DNA of 64,000 nt. It comes from Bordetella genomosp. 5 (GTDB taxonomy: Bacteria; Pseudomonadota; Gammaproteobacteria; Burkholderiales; Burkholderiaceae_B). Shown one piece after another: positions 38,206 through 47,103 of this stretch. The notes beneath the pieces are model-generated. The model was not told where the DNA came from. It worked only from the letters and a program-made list of their open reading frames with translations, and made no database searches. The stretch is taken from positions 124,001 to 188,000 of the forward strand of contig NZ_NEVN01000007.1 of NCBI RefSeq assembly GCF_002261475.1. The letters run 5' to 3'. Numbering within the stretch: position 1 is the stretch's first letter; each line of letters begins with the position of its first letter. The position numbers were made by a program, and so were the translations under genes.

Positions 38206-41200
38206 TCAGCGGCGCAACGACTCCCAGGTCTTCATCAGGCGCTTGACCGACACCGGCATCGGCGTGCGCAGCTCCTGGGCGAACAAGGCCACGCGCAGCT
38301 CTTCGAGCAGCCAGCGGAACTCGTCCAGGCGCGGATCGGGCGCCCCCTTGAGCGCCGCACGGGCGCGCTGATACTGGGTGAGGAGCGGCGCCATCTCGGC
38401 CATCAGGCGCGCGTCGCGGGCGGGGTCCGCGCGCAGCTTGTCGATGCGCGCGACCGCCGCCTTGAGATAGCGCGGGAAATGCGCGAGCTGGGCGTATGCC
38501 GTCTCGCGCACGAACCACTTCGGCATCAGCGCGCCGATCTGCTGCTGCAGGTCGGCGTAGGCCGCGGCATGGGCCTTGGCCTGCGGCAGCTTGCGCTGCA
38601 ATGCGCCGAACTCGGTCAGGATGGCGCCCGCCAGCCGCGCGACTTCCTGGGCCAGCAGGCCCAGGCGGCCCTTGCCTTCGGCGCGGCGCGACTCGAACTG
38701 CTGTTCGTTCACGGGCCAGGGCTCGGCCAGGCAGGCCTGCGCCAGCGCGCAATCGATGACCTGGTCGCGCAGTTCTTCCTGCGTGCCCAGGGTCATGTAC
38801 AGCATGCTCATCTTGGTGAGATCGGTGAGGTTCTTCTCGAGGAACTTCACCTGTTCGCGCAACGCCAGACGGAAGAGCCGCAGCAGGCCCGCGCGATGGT
38901 GACGCCGGGCCTCTTCGGGATCGTCGAACACGTCGAGGTCGCAATGGGCGCCGCGGTCGACCAGCGCGGGATAGCCGATCACCGACTGTCCGCCGCGCTT
39001 GATCTCCATGATCTCGGGCAAGGGGCCGAACGACCAGGAGGTGAGGTTCTCGTGCGCCAGGGCCTGCGCCACCTCGGTGTCGCGGGCAGCGAGCTGCTGG
39101 AAGGTCGCCTGGGCCTGCTTGCCGAGCTCGGCCCGCAGCTGCGCCAGATTGCGCCCGGCCGCCAGCATGCGTCCGTGCTCGTCCACCACCTTGAAGTTCA
39201 TGAACAGATGCGCCGGCAGCGTCTCGAGCTTGAAGTCGCTCGGCACGGGCCGCACCTGCACCTGCTTCCACATGTCCGCGATCAGCGCGTCGACCAGACC
39301 CTGCTGCGGATCGTTCATCTGCTCGAACCAGCGGTCGAAGAAGCCGCTCGCGTAGTCGGGTAGCGGCACGCAATGGCGGCGCAGCTTCTGCGGCAGCGAC
39401 TTGAGCAGCAGCTGGACCTTTTCCTTGAGCATGCCCGGCACCAGCCACTCGCAGCGCTGCGCATCGAGCTGATTGAGCGCGAACAGCGGCACCGACAGCG
39501 TCACGCCGTCACGCGGCGAGCCCGGTTCGAAGTGGTAATCGAGCGGCATGACCACGCCCTGCCACTCCACCTTTTTGGGGAAGACATCGGTGGTCACGCC
39601 GGCCGCCTCGTGGCGCATCAGCTCGTCACGCGTGAGCATCAGCTGGGCGGCGCGGTCTTTGTCCAGGCCATGCACCCACTTCTCGAGCGAGGCCGTCTGC
39701 GAGATGTCGGCGGGAAGCTGACGATCGTAGAACGCGTAGATCAGCTCGTCGTCGACCAGGATGTCCGGGCGACGCGTTTGATGCTCGAGCTTTTCGATGC
39801 CCGCGATCAGCTTGCGGTTGTGTGCCACGAACGCGAGGCGCGTGTCGATCTCGCTCGGCACCAGCGCCTGCCGAATGAAGAGCTCGCGGGCATGCGCGGG
39901 ATTGACGCGGCCATAGTGGATGCGCCGGCCCGAGTACACCGTCAGGCCATAGAGGGTCGCGCGTTCGTTGGCCACCACCTGGCCGGCCTTCTTTTCCCAG
40001 CGCGGATCGGACCAGTTGCGTCGCAGCAGGTGGCCGGCGGCGCGCTCGAGCCAGGTGGGCTCGATGCGGGCGACGCACCGCGCATACAGGCGCGTCGTGT
40101 CGACCAGCTCGCCCGCCACGATCCAGCGACCGCCCTTCTTGGCGAGATTCGACCCGGGATGGATCAGGAAACGGATCTCGCGCGCGCCGTGGTACAAGCC
40201 GGCGTCTTCGCCCTTGAAGCCGATATTGCCCAGCAGGCCCGTCAGCAGGGCGAGATGCAATTGCTCGTAGGTGGCCTCGCTGGCGTTCACGCGCCAGCCC
40301 TGCTCGCCCACGACCGCGGCCAGCTGGCCGTGCACGTCGTGCCATTCGCGCAGCCGGATGGGCGACAGGAAATTCTGACGCAGCAGCGCAACCAGCTTGC
40401 GCTGCGAGCCCTTGTGCTGCACCTGCTCGCCGTACCACTTCCAGAGTTTCAGGAACGACACGAACTCGGACTTGTCATCGGCGAACTTCGCGTGCGCCGC
40501 CTCCGCCGCCTCGCGCTCGGCCATGGGGCGGTCGCGCGGGTCCTGCACCGACAGCGCGGCCGCGATGATGAGCATCTCGGCCAGACACTGGTGCTCGCGC
40601 GCGGCCAGGATCATGCGCCCGATGCGCGGATCCACGGGCAGGCGGGCGAGGTCCTCGCCGGTGCGGGTCAGCACGAAAGCCGGGTTCGTGCCGGCTTCGG
40701 CCTCCTCGTTCATTTCGATGGCGCCGAGCTCCTGGAGCAGATGGTAGCCATCGGCCACCGCGCGCCCGGGCGGCGCCTCCACGAATGGGAAGGCCTCGAT
40801 GTCGTCGAGCCGCAGCGACTTCATGCGCAGGATCACGGACGCCAGCGAGGACCGCAGCACCTCGGGATCGGTGAACGCCGCGCGATTGTTGAAGTCGAGC
40901 TCGTCGTAGAGCCGGATGCACAGGCCGGGGCCCACGCGGCCGCAGCGACCGGCGCGCTGATTGGCCGAGGCGCGGCTGATCGGCTCGATGCGCAGCTGCT
41001 CGACCTTGTTGCGCCAGGAATAACGCTTGATGCGGGCCAGACCGCTGTCGACCACGAAGCGGATGCCGGGCACGGTCAGCGAGGTCTCGGCCACGTTGGT
41101 GGCGAGCACCACCCGGCGCGCATTGCCGCGCGGGTGGAAGATCTGCTCCTGCTCGGCCTGCGACAGGCGCGCGAACAGCGGCAGGATCTCGGTGGCGGCA

Positions 41201-42483
41201 GGATGGTGCTTGCGCAGGGCCTCGGCCGCCTCGCGGATCTCGCGTTCGCCGGGCAGGAACACCAGCACATCGCCGGGACCATGGCGGGCGCACTCGTCGA
41301 CCGCATCGACGATGGCGTCGATGAGATCGCGCTCCTCGTCGCCGCTCAGGCGTTGACCCGGGCCGGACTTGTCGCCGCCGCGCTCCCCGCCGCGCTCGCC
41401 GCCGCGCCGGTTGCCGGTGGCGGCGGCCGCGTCGTCGTCGGAGAGCGGCTGCTGCACCGGGCGATAGCGCACCTCGACCGGATAGAGCCGGCCCGACACC
41501 TCGATGACCGGCGCGAGCTGGTCCGGTGCCGGCGCAAAGTGGCGGGCAAAGCGCTCCGCGTCGATCGTGGCCGAGGTGATGATCACCTTCAGGTCGGGAC
41601 GGCGCGGCAGCAGCTGCTTGAGGTAGCCGAGCAGGAAGTCGATGTTGAGGCTGCGTTCGTGCGCCTCGTCGATGATGATCGTGTCGTAGCGGCGCAGCAG
41701 CGGATCACGCTGGGACTCGGCCAGCAGGATGCCGTCGGTCATCAGCTTGATGGATGCGTTCGGGCCCGTGCGATCGTTAAACCGCACCTGATAGCCCACG
41801 ACCTCGCCCATCGGCGTGTTGAGCTCTTCGGCGATGCGCTTGGCGACCGAGGTGGCGGCCAGGCGGCGCGGCTGGGTGTGGCCGATCATGCGCTGGCGGC
41901 CGCGACCGAGCTCGAGGCAGATCTTGGGCAGCTGCGTGGTCTTGCCCGAACCGGTCTCGCCACTGACGATCACCACCTGATGCGCGGCGATGGCGCGCGC
42001 GATCTCGTCGCGCCGGGCGCTGACGGGCAGATCCTCGGGATAGGTGATGGCCGGGATTGGGCGCTCTGGCCGCTCGGTGCGCGGCGGCTGATCTGCGCGG
42101 TCTGCGCGCGGCGAACGCTCCGTGCGTTCCGGGCGGGGTGCCTGCTCCGCGCGCTCCGGCCGGCGCGCCTGCTCCGTGCGCTCCGCGCGCGGGGGCCGAT
42201 CCGCGCGATCCCCGCGCGGCGAACGTTCCGTGCGCTCCGGGCGGGGTGCCTGGTCCGCGCGCTCCGCGCCTTCGGCCCGCGGCGGCCGCTGTCCGCGCTC
42301 CGGACGCGGCGCGCCCTCGGCGCGCGGCGCACGCTCCCCCTGACCCGACCCGCCGGCACGCGGCGGCCGGGCAGGACGCGCGGTCTTCGGCGGGCGCGGC
42401 GCGTCCGCGCTGGCGGCACGCTCGTCGCGGGCGGGCCCACCATCGGCGGAACCACGGGGCGGGCGCTGGGTAGAGTCAGACAT
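38206..42483 (-). CDS. hrpA: ATP-dependent RNA helicase HrpA with repeat-rich N-terminus
   Basis: A DEAH-box helicase of 1,425 residues (E. coli HrpA about 1,300), linked to resolving stalled ribosomes/mRNA. Walker A GETGSGKT (~172-179), DEAH (IIIDEAHERSL), SATIDAERFARHF, and QRAGRCGR motif VI are all present, followed by HA2 and the long C-terminal HrpA-specific region. The ATG at 42483 (MSDSTQ) is chosen. The first ~150 residues are a disordered, Arg/Pro/Glu-rich extension with recurring PERTERSPR, ADRADxPPR and PERPER units, well beyond E. coli HrpA. It is divergent from argA. Confidence 0.95.
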   Translation of the reverse strand: MSDSTQRPPRGSADGGPARDERAASADAPRPPKTARPARPPRAGGSGQGERAPRAEGAPRPERGQRPPRAEGAERADQAPRPERTERSPRGDRADRPPRAERTEQARRPERAEQAPRPERTERSPRADRADQPPRTERPERPIPAITYPEDLPVSARRDEIARAIAAHQVVIVSGETGSGKTTQLPKICLELGRGRQRMIGHTQPRRLAATSVAKRIAEELNTPMGEVVGYQVRFNDRTGPNASIKLMTDGILLAESQRDPLLRRYDTIIIDEAHERSLNIDFLLGYLKQLLPRRPDLKVIITSATIDAERFARHFAPAPDQLAPVIEVSGRLYPVEVRYRPVQQPLSDDDAAAATGNRRGGERGGERGGDKSGPGQRLSGDEERDLIDAIVDAVDECARHGPGDVLVFLPGEREIREAAEALRKHHPAATEILPLFARLSQAEQEQIFHPRGNARRVVLATNVAETSLTVPGIRFVVDSGLARIKRYSWRNKVEQLRIEPISRASANQRAGRCGRVGPGLCIRLYDELDFNNRAAFTDPEVLRSSLASVILRMKSLRLDDIEAFPFVEAPPGRAVADGYHLLQELGAIEMNEEAEAGTNPAFVLTRTGEDLARLPVDPRIGRMILAAREHQCLAEMLIIAAALSVQDPRDRPMAEREAAEAAHAKFADDKSEFVSFLKLWKWYGEQVQHKGSQRKLVALLRQNFLSPIRLREWHDVHGQLAAVVGEQGWRVNASEATYEQLHLALLTGLLGNIGFKGEDAGLYHGAREIRFLIHPGSNLAKKGGRWIVAGELVDTTRLYARCVARIEPTWLERAAGHLLRRNWSDPRWEKKAGQVVANERATLYGLTVYSGRRIHYGRVNPAHARELFIRQALVPSEIDTRLAFVAHNRKLIAGIEKLEHQTRRPDILVDDELIYAFYDRQLPADISQTASLEKWVHGLDKDRAAQLMLTRDELMRHEAAGVTTDVFPKKVEWQGVVMPLDYHFEPGSPRDGVTLSVPLFALNQLDAQRCEWLVPGMLKEKVQLLLKSLPQKLRRHCVPLPDYASGFFDRWFEQMNDPQQGLVDALIADMWKQVQVRPVPSDFKLETLPAHLFMNFKVVDEHGRMLAAGRNLAQLRAELGKQAQATFQQLAARDTEVAQALAHENLTSWSFGPLPEIMEIKRGGQSVIGYPALVDRGAHCDLDVFDDPEEARRHHRAGLLRLFRLALREQVKFLEKNLTDLTKMSMLYMTLGTQEELRDQVIDCALAQACLAEPWPVNEQQFESRRAEGKGRLGLLAQEVARLAGAILTEFGALQRKLPQAKAHAAAYADLQQQIGALMPKWFVRETAYAQLAHFPRYLKAAVARIDKLRADPARDARLMAEMAPLLTQYQRARAALKGAPDPRLDEFRWLLEELRVALFAQELRTPMPVSVKRLMKTWESLRR

Positions 42484-42735
42484 ATGAGGCAAATTCATCC
42501 GGTCAACCGCACATTATAAATTTTTGCGGGCAACGGGCCGAACGAAGGCCGGACGCTGGACCGCCCGGCTGCCCGGCCTGCCGGATAAGCGCGAATTCGG
42601 GCGGCAAATTCCTCTTGTTGCAGCGCCACGAGCCGCCCCGCGCGGTCATATAATTTCGGCAGCCGCGCGCCGCGTGGCCTGTTGCCGACCGGGCGCCGCC
42701 CGGTGGCCCTACCGGAATCCCCAACTCAAATCATC

Positions 42736-44091
42736 ATGCCCGACCTGGAACCTGACACCGTCTCCGCCCTTGAAGCTCCCGAATTCGCCCCTGCGCAGTT
42801 CGTTCGATGGTTCCGAGAGGTGGCGCCGTACGTGCACGCGTTCCGAGGCAAGACCTTCGTGGTGGCTTTCGGTGGCGAGTTGGTGCAGGCGGGCGCGCTC
42901 AACACGCTGGTACAGGATCTCTCGCTGCTGTCGGCCCTGGGCATCCGTCTGGTGCTGGTGCACGGCTCGCGCCCGCAGGTCAATGAGCAGCTGCGCCTGA
43001 AGGGCTTCACCCAGCAGTTCGACCGGGGCATGGCGCCCACCGACGCCGCCGCGCTCGAGTGCGCCAAAGAGGCCGCCGGCGAAATCCGCCTCGACATCGA
43101 GGCCGCGTTCAGCCAAGGCCTGCCGAACACCCCGATGTCGCACTCGCACATCCGCGTGATCTCGGGCAATTTCGTGACCGCGCGCCCGGCCGGCGTGCTC
43201 GACGGCGTCGATTACAAGCACACGGGCCACGTCCGCAAGATCGACGTCGACGCGCTCAAGTTCGCCATCGAGCACGGTTCGATGGTGCTGCTGTCGCCCC
43301 TGGGCTTCTCGCCCACCGGCGACGCCTTCAATCTGGCCATGGAAGACCTCGCCACCAGCGTGGCCGTGGCGCTGCGCGCCGAGAAGCTGATCTTCCTGTC
43401 GAGTTCGCCGGGCGTGCTGAACGACGACGGCTCGGTCGACACCGAGCTGGCGCGCGCCGACGCCGACAACCTGCTGGCCGCGGGCGAGCTCGACGAAGAC
43501 ACCGCCTACTTCCTGCGCCACGCCTCGCTCGCCGTGAAGCGCGGCGTGGCCCGCGCCCACCTGGTGCCGTACAACCGCGATGGCAGCGTGCTGCTGGAGA
43601 TCTTCACCCACGACGGCGTGGGCACGATGGTGGTCGAAGACACCCTCGACGATCTGCGTCCCGCCACGCTCGACGACGTCGGCGCGATCCTGAGCCTGAT
43701 CGAGCCGCTCGAACAGGACGGCACGCTGGTGCCGCGCCCGCGCGGCGTGGTCGAGCGCGACGTCGATCGCTTCACCGTGCTCGAGCACGATGGCGTGATT
43801 TACGGCTGCGCCGCGCTGCACCCCTTCCCCGAAGACAACATGGCCGAGATGGCCTGCCTGATCGTGCACCCCGAATGGCAGGGTTCCGGCGAAGGCGAGA
43901 TGCTGCTGCGCCACATGGAGTCGCGCGCGCGTGCCCAGGGCGCCAAGCGCCTGTTCGTGCTCACCACCCGCACCTCGCACTGGTTCATGAAACGCGGCTT
44001 CGTGCAGGGCGGCATCGCCGATCTGCCGCGCGAAAAGCAGAACAATTACAACCGCTCGCGCAACAGCCTCGTCTTCATCAAGAAGCTGTAA
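42736..44091 (+). CDS. argA: Amino-acid N-acetyltransferase (N-acetylglutamate synthase)
   Basis: First enzyme of arginine biosynthesis, adding acetyl from acetyl-CoA to glutamate. The 451-residue protein joins an amino-acid kinase-like domain (about 1-290; GELVQAG, LVLVHGSRPQV, LSSSPGVLNDDG) and a C-terminal GNAT domain (about 300-451; CLIVHPEWQGSGEGEMLL acetyl-CoA site). This is the classical ArgA layout, where the kinase-like domain binds arginine for feedback inhibition. The ATG at 42736 fits; the open frame to 42682 is unlikely. Followed by a strong hairpin and yggX. Divergent from hrpA with 252 bp between, the leader of either gene. Confidence 0.97.
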   Translation: MPDLEPDTVSALEAPEFAPAQFVRWFREVAPYVHAFRGKTFVVAFGGELVQAGALNTLVQDLSLLSALGIRLVLVHGSRPQVNEQLRLKGFTQQFDRGMAPTDAAALECAKEAAGEIRLDIEAAFSQGLPNTPMSHSHIRVISGNFVTARPAGVLDGVDYKHTGHVRKIDVDALKFAIEHGSMVLLSPLGFSPTGDAFNLAMEDLATSVAVALRAEKLIFLSSSPGVLNDDGSVDTELARADADNLLAAGELDEDTAYFLRHASLAVKRGVARAHLVPYNRDGSVLLEIFTHDGVGTMVVEDTLDDLRPATLDDVGAILSLIEPLEQDGTLVPRPRGVVERDVDRFTVLEHDGVIYGCAALHPFPEDNMAEMACLIVHPEWQGSGEGEMLLRHMESRARAQGAKRLFVLTTRTSHWFMKRGFVQGGIADLPREKQNNYNRSRNSLVFIKKL

Positions 44092-44105
44092 ACACCGGCG
44101 TCCAC

Positions 44106-44136
44106 GGATAGACCCTGCCGCGCGCAGGGTCTATCC
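44106..44136 (+). other. Perfect 13-bp hairpin between argA and yggX
   Basis: GGATAGACCCTGC (44106-44118) pairs with GCAGGGTCTATCC (44124-44136) around a 5-base loop. No U tract follows, so attenuation or mRNA protection fits better than a textbook terminator. Confidence 0.7.
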
Positions 44137-44199
44137 GGTCGGCAAGGGCCCCCAAGACCGCTAAAATAGCGGGATCCGCAACTTTCCGGCAGCAAGCAA

Positions 44200-44472
44200 A
44201 TGGCCCGTACCGTCAACTGTGTGAAACTCAAGCGCGAAGCCGAAGGCCTGGACTTCCCGCCCTACCCCGGCGAGGTGGGCACGCGCATCTGGCGCGAGAT
44301 CTCCAAAGAAGCCTGGGAAGAATGGAAGGCCGTGCAAACGCGCCTGGTCAACGAAAACCGCCTGAACCTGGCCGATTCCCGCGCCCGCAAGTATCTGCAG
44401 CAGCAGATGGAGCGCTTCCTGTTCGAAGACGGCTCCGTCGAAGCGCAAGGCTTCGTGCCGCCCTCGGCCTGA
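44200..44472 (+). CDS. yggX: Probable Fe(2+)-trafficking protein YggX
   Basis: A 90-residue small basic protein of the YggX family, which protects iron-sulfur clusters from oxidation. Family features: Cys7 in [14 protein letters not shown], the segment [24 protein letters not shown] and the C-terminal [13 protein letters not shown]. The ATG at 44200 directly precedes the signature. An intrinsic terminator lies 20 bp after its stop. Confidence 0.96.
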   Translation: MARTVNCVKLKREAEGLDFPPYPGEVGTRIWREISKEAWEEWKAVQTRLVNENRLNLADSRARKYLQQQMERFLFEDGSVEAQGFVPPSA

Positions 44473-44491
44473 GCCAGGCAGCGCCCCTCCG

Positions 44492-44518
44492 ACCGGCCCG
44501 CGTGGCCGGTTTTGTTTT
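44492..44518 (+). terminator. Intrinsic terminator after yggX
   Basis: ACCGGCC (44492-44498) pairs with GGCCGGT (44504-44510), followed by TTTTGTTTT. It lies just before the Shine-Dalgarno of the next gene, so yjbQ's own signals may partly read through it. Confidence 0.8.
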
Positions 44519-44528
44519 GGGAGATCCC

Positions 44529-44969
44529 ATGACCGCCGTGCCCGCCCCGCTCATCGCCCAGACCCGCCTGCGGGTCGAGACCCGCGGCAAGTCGTTTACG
44601 GAAATCACCGATCAGGTGGCCCGCGACGTGCGCGCCAGCGCTATCCGCACAGGCCTCGCCGTGGTGTTCACCTGCCACACGAGCTGTTCGCTGATCATCA
44701 ACGAGAACGCCGACCCGACGGTGCGCCATGATCTCGAACGCTATTTCGCCAGGCTGGTGCCCGAGGGCGATCCGCTCTACCGCCACGACGCGGAGGGACC
44801 GGACGACATGCCGGCCCACATCCGCACCGCGCTCACCGCCGTATCGCTCACGATCCCGGTGGCCGACGGCGCGCTGGGCCTGGGCACCTGGCAGGGCATC
44901 TACCTATGGGAGCATCGCGACCGGCCGCACCGGCGCGACCTGATCGTCACCGTGCACGGCGCGGCCTGA
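44529..44969 (+). CDS. YjbQ family protein (UPF0047)
   Basis: A 146-residue protein of the YjbQ group, reported to have low thiamine-phosphate-synthase-like activity. Signature segments: TRGKSFTEITDQVARDV, FTCHTSCSLIINENADPTVRHDLE (conserved His-Thr-Ser-Cys-Ser), and GLGTWQGIYLWEHRDRPHRRDL. The ATG at 44529 is preceded by GGGAG 6-10 bp upstream. It is separated from yggX by an intrinsic terminator with only a 19-bp stretch before its start, so a promoter overlapping that hairpin is implied. It converges with the class III CoA-transferase gene. Confidence 0.92.
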   Translation: MTAVPAPLIAQTRLRVETRGKSFTEITDQVARDVRASAIRTGLAVVFTCHTSCSLIINENADPTVRHDLERYFARLVPEGDPLYRHDAEGPDDMPAHIRTALTAVSLTIPVADGALGLGTWQGIYLWEHRDRPHRRDLIVTVHGAA

Positions 44970-44979
44970 AGGCGGCGAC

Positions 44980-46236
44980 TCAGGTGGCCGCGGGTGGCGC
45001 GGTCGCGGCCAGCCAACGCGCGATCTCGTCGTCGGATTTGCCGAGCACGTCGCGCAGCACATCGGCCGTGTGCTCCCCCAGCAGGGGCGGCGCGCGGCGA
45101 TAGGCGACCGGCGTGGCCGACAGGCGCAAGGGCGAGGCCGTGACCGAGGCCCGGCCGCCGCTCGGATGCGGCAGATCCACGCGCAGGCCGCGCGCCTGCA
45201 CGTGCGGATCGGCAAACACCTGGGCGATATCGTTGATCGGGCCGCACGGCACGCCGGCTGCCTCGAGACGCGCGAGCCAGTCGTCGCGGCGGCCTTCGCG
45301 CATGATCGCCGACAGCAGCGCGACCAGCTCGTCGCGCCGGGTGACGCGCAGGCGATTGGTCGCGAAGCGCGGGTCATCGCCCAGCTCGGGTGCGCCGATG
45401 GCGCGGCAATAGGCACGATACTGGGTCTCGTTGCCGGTGGCCACGATCAGATGGCCATCGCTCGCCTCGAACACCTGATAGGGCACGACGTTCTGGTGCG
45501 CGTTGCCGGCCCGGCGCGGCGCGACGTCGCTGTTGAAGTAATTGGAATTCTGGTTCGCCAGCATGGCGACGTGGCAATCGAGCAGCGCGATGTCCAGATG
45601 CTGCCCCTGCCCGCTCGCATTGCGCTCGGCCAGCGCGGCCAGGATCGCGATGGTGGCGTACTGGCCGGTGATTATGTCGGTGACCGCCACACCGGCCTTC
45701 TGCGGCCCGCCGCCCGGCAGATCGTCGCGCTCGCCGGTGATGCTCATGAGCCCGCCCATGCCCTGGATCATGAAGTCGTATCCGGGGCGCTGAGCATAGG
45801 GGCCTTGCTGGCCAAAGCCCGTGACCGAGCAATAGATCAGGCGCGGATTCAGTGCCGACACGCTGGCGTAGTCGAGGCCATACTTGGCGAGCCCGCCGAC
45901 TTTGAAGTTTTCGACCAGCACATCGCTCACGGCCACCAGCTCGCGGATCAGCGCCGCGCCCGCCGGGGTGGCGATGTCGGCCACGACCGAGCGCTTGTTG
46001 CGGTTGGTGCTCAGGTAGTAGGCGGCCTCGGCGGTTTCGTCTCCGGCGGCGTCCTTGAGGAAAGGCGGCCCCCAGTGCCGCGTGTCATCGCCGGCGCCGG
46101 GGCGCTCGATCTTGATGACGTCGGCGCCCAGATCCGCAAGATTCTGCGTGCACCAGGGCCCGGCGAGAATGCGGCTCAGATCGAGCACGCGCACGCCTTC
46201 GAGCGGTGCGCGGCGTGGAGCGTGGGTCTGCGTCAT
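44980..46236 (-). CDS. Class III CoA-transferase (CaiB/BaiF family)
   Basis: A 418-residue CoA-transferase, distinct from the one at 33.7 kb. N-terminus VRVLDLSRILAGPWCTQNLADLGADVIKIE; NRNKRSVVADIATPAG motif; catalytic-aspartate segment GVAVTDIITGQYATIAILAAL. The ATG at 46236 overlaps the MaoC gene stop by 4 bases. Third gene of an SDR-MaoC-CoA-transferase operon divergent from a LysR regulator. The gene set suggests that it activates an acid whose CoA ester is then hydrated and oxidised. Confidence 0.92.
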   Translation of the reverse strand: MTQTHAPRRAPLEGVRVLDLSRILAGPWCTQNLADLGADVIKIERPGAGDDTRHWGPPFLKDAAGDETAEAAYYLSTNRNKRSVVADIATPAGAALIRELVAVSDVLVENFKVGGLAKYGLDYASVSALNPRLIYCSVTGFGQQGPYAQRPGYDFMIQGMGGLMSITGERDDLPGGGPQKAGVAVTDIITGQYATIAILAALAERNASGQGQHLDIALLDCHVAMLANQNSNYFNSDVAPRRAGNAHQNVVPYQVFEASDGHLIVATGNETQYRAYCRAIGAPELGDDPRFATNRLRVTRRDELVALLSAIMREGRRDDWLARLEAAGVPCGPINDIAQVFADPHVQARGLRVDLPHPSGGRASVTASPLRLSATPVAYRRAPPLLGEHTADVLRDVLGKSDDEIARWLAATAPPAAT

Positions 46237-47093
46237 GTGCGTATCCTCGCGCTGCCGTGGGACAGCACCGTAACGCCGCGCCGCGGCGCGCGCGCCGTGA
46301 AGCGGATCTCGTCGGCATCCGTGCGCCACATATCGAACGTGAGCGTTTCGCCGGGAAAGCACGGCGCCGAGAAGCGGGTATCGAGCTGCACGAGCGCGTC
46401 GCCATCGCCATCGCACCAGGTATCGACCACCGCGCGCGCGGCCATGCCATAGGTGCACAGGCCATGCAGGATCGGCCGTTCGAAACCGGCGCGGCGCGCG
46501 ACCTCGGGATCGGCGTGCAGCGGGTTGTAATCCGCGCTCAGGCGATAGAGCAGCGCCGCGCGCGGTGAGATCGGCAGCGTCAGGCTGCGCTCCGGCGTGC
46601 CGTCGGGCGCGGCGACGAGCGGCGCGGGCGGCGCATCGCCCGCGCCGAAGCCGCCGTCGCCGCGGCAGAAGGTGGTCTGGGTGATGGTGGCGAGCAGCGC
46701 GCCCGCCTCGTCGTAGAGCGTGCGTTCGTTGATCACGAGCGCGCCCTTGTCGGCGCCCTTGTCGATCACGTGCGTGTTGCGCATCTTTCCGATGACCGTG
46801 CCGGCCGCCGGCAGCGGACGATGCACCGTGAGCCGCTGCTCTCCGTGCACGAGCTTGACCCAGTCGATCCCGGTTCGGGGATCGCGCATCCAGAACCCCG
46901 GATAGGCAATCACGACGCCCATGGTCGGATAGGTGGCGAGGTCTTTTTCATAGACATACCGCAGCTCGCGCGCGGCCAGCGGATCGGCGCCGAGACCGAT
47001 GCCCAGCGCATACAGCATGGTGTCGCGCTCGCCATAAGTGTGGCGGATATCGTCGAAGCGCCAATGCTTGAGGGTGTCGTAGCTCAGTGGCAT
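46233..47093 (-). CDS. MaoC family hydratase (peroxisomal hydratase-2-like)
   Basis: A 286-residue double-hotdog 2-enoyl-CoA hydratase giving (R)-3-hydroxyacyl-CoA. The catalytic hydratase-2 motif is near residues 183-196: YRLSADYNPLHADP (Asp and His) followed by GFERPILHGLCTYG. The N-terminal hotdog ends before residue 150. Stop and next start overlap by 4 bases; the upstream SDR ends 11 bases away. It produces the (R)-isomer, so pairing with the adjacent SDR is a natural two-step module. Confidence 0.93.
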   Translation of the reverse strand: MPLSYDTLKHWRFDDIRHTYGERDTMLYALGIGLGADPLAARELRYVYEKDLATYPTMGVVIAYPGFWMRDPRTGIDWVKLVHGEQRLTVHRPLPAAGTVIGKMRNTHVIDKGADKGALVINERTLYDEAGALLATITQTTFCRGDGGFGAGDAPPAPLVAAPDGTPERSLTLPISPRAALLYRLSADYNPLHADPEVARRAGFERPILHGLCTYGMAARAVVDTWCDGDGDALVQLDTRFSAPCFPGETLTFDMWRTDADEIRFTARAPRRGVTVLSHGSARIRT

Positions 47094-47103
47094 GGCCGCG
47101 CCC

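Noticed and set aside
39373-42519. 1,048-codon open frame antisense to hrpA
   Set aside because: A shadow of a high-GC gene: no domain, composition biased to Arg/Leu/His/Gly, while hrpA motifs are complete on the other strand.
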